A stretch of 64,000 nt of DNA from Clostridia bacterium (GCA_028280575.1 JANQLN010000048.1:1-64000); one strand, 5' to 3'. Positions 50,199 through 60,120 are shown, counted from the stretch's first letter. Made by a program: numbers and translations. Notes: generated by a model not told the origin, from the sequence alone.

Positions 50199-50374
50199 GG
50201 TGTATAAAACAGGCAGGTCTTCTGGCTCAAGCATCATCATTCCTTCTGCCTTCCCGGTTTCCCAGTGGCATTTCTGAAAGAACTCCTCTTTTACAGCGGC
50301 GGGACCGCGCGGGATTTTCACCCGCTTTCCTTTTCACCAATCCCTAATTTACTTAAAAACTATAATTGGCACCT
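50199..50374 (-). ncRNA. Cobalamin (adenosylcobalamin-type) riboswitch
   Basis: Minus: GGTGCC...AGGGATTGGTGAAAAGGAAAGCGGGTGAAAATCCCGCGCGGTCCCGCCGCTGTAA...GCCACTGGGAAACCGGGAAGG...GAGCCAGAAGACCTGCCTG (B12 box). Confidence 0.96.
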
Positions 50375-50536
50375 TTTTTTATGTTTAATTTTCCCTATTA
50401 TTATAACACGAGGCAATTCACTAAACAACGAATTTTATTATTATTTATTGTAATTATTTTTTATCCTTTATAAAAAAGTCCTTAATTGCAAAAGTTACTT
50501 CCAGTTAAAAGCTAAACTATATTTCAAAACCACTAG

Positions 50537-50790
50537 TACCTTGCGTCATTTAAAATATTGGATTTGCGGCGAGGATGATTTTTGCAAGACGAGGCGGAGG
50601 ATTGAGTAATGCTGGCGCATTGCGATGTAACGGGTGCGAGCATGTGTGTCGTTCCGGTAGGCTGCGCGGGTCCGTCATTGCTGTGTCGTTCCAGTTGGTA
50701 CGACACTCAGGTACGACACTTCATTGACGACAACGAAGTATTACGAAAATCAGACCGTTGCAAAACAATACTTTTAGATGACGCAAGGTA
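50537..50790 (-). repeat. MITE-like element, complete copy
   Basis: TIRs TACCTTGCGTCATTTAAAATATTGG / TACCTTGCGTCATCTAAAAGTATTG (reverse complement of right end); four GTGTCGT[AT]CC motifs in both orientations internally. Confidence 0.85.
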
Positions 50791-50924
50791 ATATATATAA
50801 TGATGGGTTAATTGGTAATAAAAAAAATTTGTGTGCAGCACTGTTTTTTCAATAAACATATTGCATTAAAAAATAATCTATATTATAATTGAGACAAAAT
50901 TAAATAAAAATTTCAGCATAATTG

Positions 50925-51004
50925 TTTTGAAGTAATGGTGCTTTGAAATAGCCGTTAAAATGGTGTTGAAAGGAGAATGTACTCCTTTTATACACCATTT
51001 TTTT
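50925..51004 (+). promoter_or_regulatory. Putative ANTAR-type two-hairpin antitermination leader of the ammonium transporter gene
   Basis: Hairpin 1 TTTTGAAGT-AATGGT-GCTTTGAAA; hairpin 2 AAAGGAG-AATGTA-CTCCTTT nested in terminator AAATGGTGT...ACACCATTTTTTT; both hexaloops have A1 and G4. Confidence 0.65.
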
Positions 51005-51088
51005 ATTGTTTTTAATAATACCAAATGGATAATGCTGAAAGAATGCAAATGAAATGTTGCAAAATTTAAATTTGTGGAGGTTGTTATA

Positions 51089-52408
51089 GTGAAAAGGAAT
51101 TTATTGATTTTAAGCATAGCAGTAATTTTGCTGCTTGTGCCCGTTTACAGCATGGCTTCGGAACATACGGCTCAAAGTAACGCCATTGCAATCAATACTG
51201 TTTGGACACTTATGGCAGGTTTTTTGGTATTTTTAATGCATGCAGGATTCACATGTGTTGAAGCCGGCTTTACACAGTCAAAAAACACAGTGAATATCAT
51301 AATGAAAAACTTTATGACCATTTCAATAGGTATACTGGTATATTATATTGTAGGTTTTGGTTTGATGTTTGGTCCTGATGCTGGTGGAATCATAGGAACA
51401 AAAGGTTTTGCACTTACAAACCCGGATATATTCGATTTTGGAATCCCCACTGAAGGCTTTTTCTTTTTCCAGGCGGTTTTTGCAGCCACATGTGCGACAA
51501 TTGTTTCAGGAGCTGTTGCTGAAAGGACAAAATTCAGTGCATATCTCATTTTTACAGTTGTTATAGTAGCAACGACCTATTCTACCGTCGGCCACTGGAT
51601 ATGGGGCGGCGGCTGGCTCAGTGAAATGGGTTTCATAGATTTTGCAGGTTCAACGGTAGTACATGCTTTAGGCGGGTTTTCAGCAATGGTAGGTGCCGCA
51701 CTTGTAGGTGCCCGTAAAGGCAAATATGCAAAGGGAAAAGTGCACGCAATTCCCGGACACAGCATACCTCTTGGTGCCCTGGGTGTCCTGATACTGTGGT
51801 TCGGCTGGTTCGGCTTCAATCCGGGCAGTACTATCGCAGGAACTGATTCAAGCATCGCTTCCATTGCTGTCACCACCGCTCTTGCAGGAGCTGTTTCAAC
51901 TGTCACAAGCATGTTGTACAGCTGGATCAGATATGGCAAGCCAGACATAAGCCTGACACTCAACGGATGCCTTGCCGGTCTTGTAGCTATTACGGCAGGC
52001 TGTGCCGCAGTAACACCAAACGGAGCATTGATAATTGGTGCGGTTGCCGGTGTATTAATGGTCATATCAGTTGAATTTTTTGACAAGGTAGCAAGAATTG
52101 ATGACCCTGTCGGTGCCATATCGGTCCATGGAGTATGTGGTGGTTTCGGTACAATAATGGTCGGTTTTTTCGCTGCAGACGGCGGATTATTCTATGGCGG
52201 AGGATTAAAGCAGCTTGGTATCCAGGTGCTTGGTTTTACAGCTTCAGCTACACTGGCGGTAGTAATTGCCTATATTGCTTTCAGTATACTTAAAGCAACA
52301 ATAGGTATAAGGGTTACTGAAAATGAAGAAGCAGAAGGTCTTGATATAGGCGAGCATGGAATGGTGGCATATTCCGATATAAATGGAGCAGATGTTAACC
52401 TTGGGTAG
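51089..52408 (+). CDS. amt: Ammonium transporter
   Basis: LMHAGFTCVEAGFTQSKNTVNIIMKN; HALGGFSAMVGA; GTG start after GGAGG SD. Confidence 0.95.
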   Translation: MKRNLLILSIAVILLLVPVYSMASEHTAQSNAIAINTVWTLMAGFLVFLMHAGFTCVEAGFTQSKNTVNIIMKNFMTISIGILVYYIVGFGLMFGPDAGGIIGTKGFALTNPDIFDFGIPTEGFFFFQAVFAATCATIVSGAVAERTKFSAYLIFTVVIVATTYSTVGHWIWGGGWLSEMGFIDFAGSTVVHALGGFSAMVGAALVGARKGKYAKGKVHAIPGHSIPLGALGVLILWFGWFGFNPGSTIAGTDSSIASIAVTTALAGAVSTVTSMLYSWIRYGKPDISLTLNGCLAGLVAITAGCAAVTPNGALIIGAVAGVLMVISVEFFDKVARIDDPVGAISVHGVCGGFGTIMVGFFAADGGLFYGGGLKQLGIQVLGFTASATLAVVIAYIAFSILKATIGIRVTENEEAEGLDIGEHGMVAYSDINGADVNLG

Positions 52409-52528
52409 ATAAGTGTGAAGGTTATTCATTACAACGCTTTGCAGTGACGGGCAAATAAAAATATGAAGCAGATGTATATTTTCTATGAATAAAGGTATCA
52501 TGGTCTTGATTCCTCAGAAATCCCCGGT

Positions 52529-52557
52529 TTTCTATCGCAGACTTACCGGGGTTTTCT
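52529..52557 (+). terminator. Terminator after the ammonium transporter
   Basis: CCCCGG...CCGGGG followed by TTTTCTTT. Confidence 0.65.
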
Positions 52558-52633
52558 TTGCCTTGGATACTTTCCAGGAGGAATACCTGATAAGTCATAA
52601 ATGAACTTTGTGTTTACCAGCCTTCACAATAAA

Positions 52634-52667
52634 AAGACTGCCGGCAAATTATGTTTGTCAGCAGTCT
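52634..52667 (-). terminator. Terminator after cysK
   Basis: Minus AGACTGCTGACAAAC...TTTGCCGGCAGTCTTTTTATT. Confidence 0.65.
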
Positions 52668-52727
52668 GAGGTCATATTGGAATATATAACATTGATTTTA
52701 CCTCATTGCCAAAAACTGTCTCACTGC

Positions 52728-53666
52728 TTATAAATCTTCTTCAAATATTCCGCCGGACAGATACCTTTCACCTGTGTCGGGAAGGATTACAACTATTGTT
52801 TTGCCCTTATTTTCATCCCTTTGTGCAATTTTCACTGCCGCATAGGCTGCCGCTCCTGATGAAATCCCAACAAGCAGTCCTTCAGTCTTTGCAAGCCTTC
52901 TTACTGTTTTTAATGCTTCTTCATTTTTCACCTTGAAAACCTCGTCAATTACGGACCTGTTTAAAACCTCAGGTATGAATCCGGCACCAATTCCCTGTAT
53001 CTTGTGGGGGCCGGCCTTCCCGCCGGATAATACAGGTGAATCAAAAGGCTCAACTGCTACTATCTTTATACCGGGCTTTTTATCCTTAAGCACTTCCCCC
53101 GCACCTGTAACGGTGCCCCCTGTTCCAACACCGGCTACAAATATGTCTATATTCCCGTCCGTATCTTTAAATATTTCTTCCGCAGTAGTCCTGCGATGTA
53201 TTTCAGGATTGGCAGGGTTTTTAAACTGCTGGGGCACATAAGAATTATCAATTGTGGATGCCAGCTGCTCTGCCTTGTTTACAGCACCCATCATCCCTTC
53301 ACTTCCGGGAGTCAGTACAAGCTCTGCACCCAGTGCCTTAAGTAAATTTCTCCTTTCAACACTCATGGTGTCAGGCATGACCAGTATGGTTTTGTAGCTC
53401 TTTGCGGCAGCTACAAAGGCAAGGGCAATTCCGGTATTGCCGCTGGTAGGTTCAATAATTACAGTCTCCTTGTCAATTAATCCCCTATCCTCTGCATCTT
53501 TAATCATTGCATATCCTATCCTGTCCTTTACACTGCCTGCAGGGTTAAAATACTCCAGCTTTGCCAGCAATCTTGCGCCGGCACCATTTGACCTTCCATA
53601 GGATCCCAGCTCCAGCAAAGGAGTGTTCCCTATCAATTCCGTAAGATTAGCTGCTATTTTACTCAT
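52728..53666 (-). CDS. cysK: Cysteine synthase A
   Basis: 312 aa; [45 protein letters not shown]. Confidence 0.96.
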   Translation of the reverse strand: MSKIAANLTELIGNTPLLELGSYGRSNGAGARLLAKLEYFNPAGSVKDRIGYAMIKDAEDRGLIDKETVIIEPTSGNTGIALAFVAAAKSYKTILVMPDTMSVERRNLLKALGAELVLTPGSEGMMGAVNKAEQLASTIDNSYVPQQFKNPANPEIHRRTTAEEIFKDTDGNIDIFVAGVGTGGTVTGAGEVLKDKKPGIKIVAVEPFDSPVLSGGKAGPHKIQGIGAGFIPEVLNRSVIDEVFKVKNEEALKTVRRLAKTEGLLVGISSGAAAYAAVKIAQRDENKGKTIVVILPDTGERYLSGGIFEEDL

Positions 53667-53797
53667 AATATAACACCTCCATTCAAATCCCTATTATTTT
53701 AGTAGTATTTCTTTATATAGTATTCCTATTGGTTTAATAATATACCTGTCATGCTTGTCTTGTCAAGTATTTATTTTAAAAAATAATCGGTGTATTA

Positions 53798-54328
53798 TTA
53801 ATGCAGCCTCATTATCTGTTTATTAACTGCAAATCCGATTAAAGCAGCCGCAATTACTTTAATTATGTCGCCCGGTATGAAAAACAGGGTGCCTGCCTTA
53901 AATGCTTCAAAGATACCCATTCCTGTTGAGGCACTCAGCCATGGAAATCCTATAATGTGAACTGCAATTATACCTCCTATGGCATTTGCCGCCGCAAGAC
54001 GGTAGATATTATTTTTTTTGCCTTTTAGAAGCGATATGACAACTGCACCGGCCAAAAATCCTATATAATAGCCTCCTTTCGGACCGATTATCACTCCTAT
54101 GCCGGATTTTCCTCCGCCAAAGACAGGTAATCCCGCAGTGCCGAGCAAAAGATAAGTTATAATGCTCAGCGCTGCAAATTTTGCTTTAAGTACGCTTCCG
54201 GCCAGCATTACTCCCAGGGTTTGTCCCGTTACCGGCACAATGCTGAACGGCAAAGGTATATATATATACGAAAGCACACAAATCATTGCCGATATTAATG
54301 CGGAAAATATGTAATCTCTTAATTTCAA
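53798..54328 (-). CDS. bioY: Biotin transporter BioY
   Basis: 176 aa; PVTGQTLGVMLAG, GLPVFGGGKSGIGVIIGPKGGYYIGF. Confidence 0.95.
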   Translation of the reverse strand: MKLRDYIFSALISAMICVLSYIYIPLPFSIVPVTGQTLGVMLAGSVLKAKFAALSIITYLLLGTAGLPVFGGGKSGIGVIIGPKGGYYIGFLAGAVVISLLKGKKNNIYRLAAANAIGGIIAVHIIGFPWLSASTGMGIFEAFKAGTLFFIPGDIIKVIAAALIGFAVNKQIMRLH

Positions 54329-54378
54329 AATATATCATCCCCTATAAATAAAATATGAAAGCTATTTTATATGTAAAC

Positions 54379-54425
54379 AAAATAATTGTCAACTGATTAT
54401 TTTATTAACAGTTGACAATTATTTT
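54379..54425 (-). promoter_or_regulatory. Putative BirA operator upstream of bioY
   Basis: TTGTCAACT-N15-AGTTGACAA within a 17-bp perfect inverted repeat (AAAATAATTGTCAACTG / CAGTTGACAATTATTTT). Confidence 0.75.
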
Positions 54426-54701
54426 GCGGCAAAACAAAAAAAATTACGGATCAGCATTGCTCAAGCTCTTTTGCCTTAAGAACCTGCAGGCTGTTCAAAT
54501 ATTAATTAACTTTAATTTAACTTATACTTAATTGCATATTAAAGATTGAAATATAAACTTGTCTCGGCAAAAGGCAATGGTAATTTTTAAAACCTGGTAA
54601 TTTTTTAGTATTACCGTTTACATACTTAATATAAAATTAACATTGTCTTAAAGCTTGTTTTACATTAAATTAATAAAATTAAAAAAACAGGAGGTATTTT
54701 T

Positions 54702-55694
54702 ATGAAGTTGAGAAGTATTAAGGGCCTATTTTCATTAGCTGTGGTTATGATACTGGCTTTATCATTCGCTGCGTGTGAAAAAAAGAATGATGATGAAGGA
54801 AACACCGACCAGACCAAGCTGGAGGGGGATGTTATAATTGACGGCTCCGGTACCGTTTTTCCATTGATGGCAAACATTGCAGAAGAGTATATGATTAATG
54901 AGCAAAAGGATGTGAATGTACAGGTAAGCCGTGCAGGCTCCAGCGCCGGTTTCAAAAAATTCATAGAAGGAGAAACAGATTTTTCTAATGCATCAAGGAA
55001 AATTAAGGATACGGAAGTTTCACAGCTTGAAGAAAAAGGACTGGAAATGGGCGCTGATATCATGGAATTTAAACTGGCATATGACGGTTTAACAATGGTT
55101 ATCAATAAGGATAATACCTGGGCGCAGGAGATGAAAAAAGAAGAAATCGTTGACATGTATGTTTCAGGCAAATACAAAGCCGACGACAAGGTATTATGGT
55201 CTGATATAAGGTCCGATTGGCCGGCTGAAGAGATTAAATTCTACGGACCAAACGAAAATCATGGGACATATGAGTTCTTTTTTGAAAAAATCCTGGATGA
55301 GCAGCCTATTGTTGCAACTGCCAACCTGCAGCAGGAATACTCTACATTGGTTGACCTGGTATCTAATGATAAATATGCCATAGCATTCTTCGGTTATGGT
55401 TACTATGCCAGCAATACGGGCAAGCTTACAGCCGTAAAGGTTGACTTTGGCAGCGGTCCCGTCGGACCTTCCCTGGATACGATTGGTGAAGATCTTGATT
55501 ATGCCGGATTTACCCGTTTGGTATACACATACCTTAATCTGAATTATGCAAAAGATAAACCCCAGATACTCGACTATGCAAAATATGTCGTATCTGATAA
55601 AGGGGCAAAGAGGCTGGCTGGGGATAACGGATTCGCTCCTCTTCCCGACGCCCAGTATGCTGACTACCTTAAAGAATTGGAAGCAATAAAATAA
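54702..55694 (+). CDS. pstS: Phosphate ABC transporter substrate-binding protein
   Basis: IIDGSGTVFPLMANIAEEY, SRAGSSAGFKKF, lipobox SFAACE. Confidence 0.93.
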   Translation: MKLRSIKGLFSLAVVMILALSFAACEKKNDDEGNTDQTKLEGDVIIDGSGTVFPLMANIAEEYMINEQKDVNVQVSRAGSSAGFKKFIEGETDFSNASRKIKDTEVSQLEEKGLEMGADIMEFKLAYDGLTMVINKDNTWAQEMKKEEIVDMYVSGKYKADDKVLWSDIRSDWPAEEIKFYGPNENHGTYEFFFEKILDEQPIVATANLQQEYSTLVDLVSNDKYAIAFFGYGYYASNTGKLTAVKVDFGSGPVGPSLDTIGEDLDYAGFTRLVYTYLNLNYAKDKPQILDYAKYVVSDKGAKRLAGDNGFAPLPDAQYADYLKELEAIK

Positions 55695-55802
55695 TAACTT
55701 ATTACTTAAATAATCAATTTTTAAGATGAGGAGGCATATTTTACTTCCTCATCTTAAAGATGTTTATAGAACATTAAAAAATTAGTTGGAAAGGAGAGTT
55801 AT

Positions 55803-56729
55803 ATGGGCAAACCTTTTAATACCAGGGATATAATTATTAGAAATGTAAGCAGCGGTAAAACCAAGCGGAGTGAAAAATATGTGCCTTCCTTTTTTTTTAT
55901 GGCAGCGTCACTTTCTATAATAACATCAATTGGTATAGTATTGACATTGGTATTTGATGCCTACCATTTTTTCAGCAAGATTCCTTTACGGCAGGTCTTC
56001 GGCACAAAGCTGGCACCATTGAGTCCAACTCCTTCATTCGGCATATTGCCTTTAATAAACGGGACAATCATTACTTCAATCATTGCCATGTTTGTAGCAG
56101 TTCCAATAGGTCTGACCGCCGCAATTTTTTTAAGTGAATTTGCATCGGAAAATACGAGAAAAACGTTAAAGCCTATTATGGAAATGTTAGCAGGTATTCC
56201 TACGATTGTGTACGGTTTTTTTGCTTATTCCTTTGTCACCCCTCTGCTAATGCAATTAATTCCAAATCTAGGTGCAAAAAATGCTCTCAGCCCGGGAATA
56301 GTTATGGGAATAATGATTATTCCCCTTGTTACATCACTATCTGAGGACGCCATGAATGCGGTTCCCAACTCCATTAGAGAAGGAGCTTTGGCACTTGGCT
56401 CCACTAAACTAGAGGTTACACTGAGGGTTATTGTCCCCGCAGCGTTTTCCGGAATTATTTCTTCCTTCATACTGGCAGTTTCCAGAGCTGTAGGCGAAAC
56501 GATGATTGTAGCAATTGCAAGCGGAAGCTCCAAAAAGTTCACCTTGGATATCACCGAATCGATGCAGACCATGACCGCATATATTGTAGAGTTTACAAGT
56601 GGTGACGCGGGCAGCGGGACCATTGGATATTACAGTTTATATGCAGTAGGATTAATCCTTTTTGCTTTTACTCTTTTTATGAATTTACTGGCACAATATA
56701 TTTCTCGAAGATACAGGGAGGAATACTGA
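55803..56729 (+). CDS. pstC: Phosphate ABC transporter permease PstC
   Basis: GIPTIVYGFFAYSFVTPLL, EGALALGSTKLEV, GETMIVAIASG. Confidence 0.95.
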   Translation: MGKPFNTRDIIIRNVSSGKTKRSEKYVPSFFFMAASLSIITSIGIVLTLVFDAYHFFSKIPLRQVFGTKLAPLSPTPSFGILPLINGTIITSIIAMFVAVPIGLTAAIFLSEFASENTRKTLKPIMEMLAGIPTIVYGFFAYSFVTPLLMQLIPNLGAKNALSPGIVMGIMIIPLVTSLSEDAMNAVPNSIREGALALGSTKLEVTLRVIVPAAFSGIISSFILAVSRAVGETMIVAIASGSSKKFTLDITESMQTMTAYIVEFTSGDAGSGTIGYYSLYAVGLILFAFTLFMNLLAQYISRRYREEY

Positions 56730-56731
56730 TA

Positions 56732-57682
56732 ATGAATTTTACAAACAATGCCTTAGAGAACAAAGAAACACATAAATCCATGCATGATGCAGAGTCGAAA
56801 ACCCTTTTTGATTCGGAAAGTGTCAAACGGAGGATAAAAAAACGTGTTATTATCGACAAAGCGGCAAAAAAAGTATTTTCCCTTTCAACCGTATTTGCAC
56901 TGTTGATTTTAAGCATATTGCTCTATAGAATACTGGCCGACAGCTACGGATGGTTAAATTTGAGGTTTTTAAAAAGCAACCTGTCAATGAATCCCCAAAG
57001 AGCAGGAATATATGGTGTTATAATTGGTTCTGTCTTGTTAATGACTGTTGTAATACCCGTAACACTTCTATTGGGAGTATCTACAGCTATATATTTAGAA
57101 GAATTTTCTAGTAAAGGCAAATTACAGTCCATAATAAAAACCAATATTTCCAACCTGGCAGGTGTTCCTTCTGTAATTTTCGGGCTTTTAGGCCTGACCG
57201 TATTCGGAAGGCTGCTTAATTTAGGCTCCAGCGTACTGGCAGGAGGATTGACCTTATCTTTACTGGTTCTTCCAATTGTTGTTGTAGCAAGCCAGGAAGC
57301 AATAAAAGCAGTCCCCGGCTACTTAAGGGATGCGTCATATGCCATAGGCGCCACAAAGTGGACAACCATAAAAAAAATTGTACTCCCGGCCGCACTGCCC
57401 GGCATATTGACAGGTTCCATATTATCTGTTTCAAGGGCTATTGGAGAAACCGCACCCCTGGTTGTTCTTGGCATACCCACATTGATTTTAAGAATACCAA
57501 ACAGCATAATGGATGATTTTACCGCACTTCCAATTCAAATTTATTACTGGACGCTTGACACCGTGCTTACCGCGGAATATGCAAATCTTGCTGCGGCTAC
57601 TATTGTAGTATTGTTGGTATTATTGTTTTTAATGAATTCAATTGCAATTTTTATAAGAAATAAATTTCAAAGAAGATATTGA
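56732..57682 (+). CDS. pstA: Phosphate ABC transporter permease PstA
   Basis: NLAGVPSVIFGLLGLTVF, RDASYAIGATKWTTIKKIVLPAALPGI, GETAPLVVLG. Confidence 0.95.
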   Translation: MNFTNNALENKETHKSMHDAESKTLFDSESVKRRIKKRVIIDKAAKKVFSLSTVFALLILSILLYRILADSYGWLNLRFLKSNLSMNPQRAGIYGVIIGSVLLMTVVIPVTLLLGVSTAIYLEEFSSKGKLQSIIKTNISNLAGVPSVIFGLLGLTVFGRLLNLGSSVLAGGLTLSLLVLPIVVVASQEAIKAVPGYLRDASYAIGATKWTTIKKIVLPAALPGILTGSILSVSRAIGETAPLVVLGIPTLILRIPNSIMDDFTALPIQIYYWTLDTVLTAEYANLAAATIVVLLVLLFLMNSIAIFIRNKFQRRY

Positions 57683-57700
57683 ATTGGAGGAGGAAAAACC

Positions 57701-58489
57701 TTGACTGGAACAAACGTTAATTCAAATAAGACAGAAGATATTGTGTACGAGGTTAAAGGCCTGAATCTTTGGTATGGAAGCGAACAAGCACTTAAAAATA
57801 TTAATCTTCTTATCGGCAAAAATAAAATTACGGCAATTATCGGCCCGTCAGGATGTGGCAAGTCTACATTCATAAAAACACTTAACCGTATGGTTGAACT
57901 CATACCGATTGTTACTACATCCGGTGAAATTATTTACCACGGCACTAATATTTTCGATAAATCAATAAGGGTAGAAGAGCTGAGGACAAGGGTAGGAATG
58001 GTATTTCAAAAACCCAATCCGTTTCCAAAATCCATATATGAAAATGTAATTTACGGACCAAAAATCCATGGAATCCGCAATAAAAAAAAATTGATGGAAA
58101 TCTGTGAAACAAGCTTAAAAAACGCCGCCCTCTGGGAGGAAGTCAAAGACCGGCTGCATGACAATGCTTACGGTCTGTCAGGGGGACAGCAGCAAAGGCT
58201 TTGCATTGCAAGGGTTCTGGCAGTTGAGCCTGAAGTTGTATTGATGGACGAGCCTACATCGGCATTGGACCCTATTTCCACTTTGAAAATAGAAGACCTG
58301 GCGCAGGACTTGAAGGAGCACTATACTATTGTCATAGTTACCCATAATATGCAGCAGGCAGGCCGTATATCAGACAAAACCGCCTTTTTCCTAAACGGCG
58401 AAGTAATAGAATATGACCTTACGGAAAAAATATTCAGCAAGCCTTCCGATAAGAGAACGGAGGATTATATAACAGGCAGATTTGGTTAG
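57701..58489 (+). CDS. pstB: Phosphate ABC transporter ATPase PstB
   Basis: [33 protein letters not shown]. Confidence 0.97.
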   Translation: MTGTNVNSNKTEDIVYEVKGLNLWYGSEQALKNINLLIGKNKITAIIGPSGCGKSTFIKTLNRMVELIPIVTTSGEIIYHGTNIFDKSIRVEELRTRVGMVFQKPNPFPKSIYENVIYGPKIHGIRNKKKLMEICETSLKNAALWEEVKDRLHDNAYGLSGGQQQRLCIARVLAVEPEVVLMDEPTSALDPISTLKIEDLAQDLKEHYTIVIVTHNMQQAGRISDKTAFFLNGEVIEYDLTEKIFSKPSDKRTEDYITGRFG

Positions 58490-58602
58490 GTCCAATCCGC
58501 CTTTTTTATATTTAATTTTCATAAAAGCAATTTTGCTTTAATATATAAAAAATGGTAGAATATATATAGGACGAATAGTAAAATTATATAAATAAAAATG
58601 GA

Positions 58603-59352
58603 GTGAAAACTATGGTAACAAGACACACATTTGATCAAGACCTTGAGGAGCTGCATCTTGATTTGATAAAGATGGGAAGTATGGTTGAGGAATCAATAGA
58701 AAATACTATTACTGCTTTAAAAAAGCAGGATATTGAGCTCGCAAAGGAGATATTCAAAAATGATGACGTAATAGACGAGCTGGAAAGAAAAATTGAGAAA
58801 CGCTGTATTAATCTCATAGCCCGTCAGCAGCCGCTGGCAGGTGATCTTCGGACAATCAGCGCAGCTTTGAAAATTATTACCGACATTGAGCGAATAGGAG
58901 ACCATTCGGCAGATATTGCGGAGATTACAATCCGCATGGCAGGTGAAAAATATATAAAGCCGCTTATAGACCTTCCAAAAATGGCTGAAAAAGCAAAACA
59001 GATGGTCAATAAATCAATAGATGCATATATAAGGCAGGATGTCAGCCTGGCAAGGGAAGTGTGTGCAAGTGATGATGATGTTGACGAGCTTTTCTTCAAA
59101 ATAATTTTGGAGCTTATAAGTATAATGAAAAATGATTCCAATGCTATTGAACAGGCTATCAACTTCATGTTCATATCAAAATATCTGGAGAGAATGGCGG
59201 ACCATGCAACAAATATCAGCGAATGGGTGGTATTTAATGTTACAGGTGAGCACAAGCACCTGGCAAAAATGCTTCACAGGGATGATTATAAAAACAATCC
59301 CTTTGCCGATCCCTTTGATATTGCAAGAAAAAAACAAGAAACCGGAGAATAA
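58603..59352 (+). CDS. phoU: Phosphate signalling protein PhoU
   Basis: FDQDLEELHLDLIKMGSMVEESI; QQPLAGDLRTISAALKIITDIERIGDHSADIAE. Confidence 0.96.
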   Translation: MKTMVTRHTFDQDLEELHLDLIKMGSMVEESIENTITALKKQDIELAKEIFKNDDVIDELERKIEKRCINLIARQQPLAGDLRTISAALKIITDIERIGDHSADIAEITIRMAGEKYIKPLIDLPKMAEKAKQMVNKSIDAYIRQDVSLAREVCASDDDVDELFFKIILELISIMKNDSNAIEQAINFMFISKYLERMADHATNISEWVVFNVTGEHKHLAKMLHRDDYKNNPFADPFDIARKKQETGE

Positions 59353-59374
59353 TTGATGCAAGGGAGGTAAACAA

Positions 59375-60088
59375 ATGTCCAGAGAATTAATTTTCGTAGT
59401 TGAAGACGAAAAGCATATCCTGCAGCTTATCAAATATAACCTGGAGGCAGCCGGCTACAGAGTAACCACATTTGAAAGCGGAGAAAGCTTTTTAAATGAA
59501 GTAAAAAATACTGTTCCCGACCTTATTATGCTTGATATTATGCTTCCCGGCATGGATGGCTATGAAGTGTGCAGGCAGGTCAAACAATTTCCTTCGACAA
59601 AAAACCTGCCCGTCATTATGCTGACAGCAAAAGGGGATGAATTTGACAAGGTTCTCGGACTTGAACTGGGAGCAGACGATTATATAACAAAACCCTTCAG
59701 TGTAAGGGAGCTGCTGGCAAGAATCAAAGCACTTTTCAGAAGAATTAACACATCTTCCGCAGAGGACTCGGAAATTGTCAAGCATGACGGCATTATAATT
59801 GATACTACAAGAAGGGAAGTTTATAAAGATGGTGAGCTGATAGATATGCCCCTAAAGGAATTTGAGCTTATTAAAATGCTGGTCAAAAATAAAGGCAAGG
59901 TACTCTCCCGCGACATCCTCCTTGAAAAAATCTGGGGATTTGATTATTACGGTGAGACAAGAACAGTTGATGTACATATAAGATACCTAAGGCAAAAGAT
60001 TGAATCCGACCCCAGTGCTCCTCAATATATCGAAACAGTAAGGGGAATCGGGTACAGATTCAATGACAAGGCAAGGCAGGTAGTATAG
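59375..60088 (+). CDS. OmpR-family response regulator (PhoP/PhoB-like)
   Basis: Receiver LIMLDIMLPGMDGYEVCR; winged helix ETRTVDVHIRYLRQKIE; follows phoU. Confidence 0.94.
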   Translation: MSRELIFVVEDEKHILQLIKYNLEAAGYRVTTFESGESFLNEVKNTVPDLIMLDIMLPGMDGYEVCRQVKQFPSTKNLPVIMLTAKGDEFDKVLGLELGADDYITKPFSVRELLARIKALFRRINTSSAEDSEIVKHDGIIIDTTRREVYKDGELIDMPLKEFELIKMLVKNKGKVLSRDILLEKIWGFDYYGETRTVDVHIRYLRQKIESDPSAPQYIETVRGIGYRFNDKARQVV

Positions 60089-60120
60089 CCCTTAATTGTT
60101 AACTCTGGAGGGTATATAGG

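Noticed and set aside
50609-50791. ORF 50609..50791 inside the MITE-like repeat
   Set aside because: Falls entirely within the repeat with terminal inverted repeats; no recognisable protein family.
54500-54660. Pho box before pstS
   Set aside because: TTAACT/TTAACA-like hexamers occur but the region is so AT-rich that spacing cannot be judged reliably by eye.
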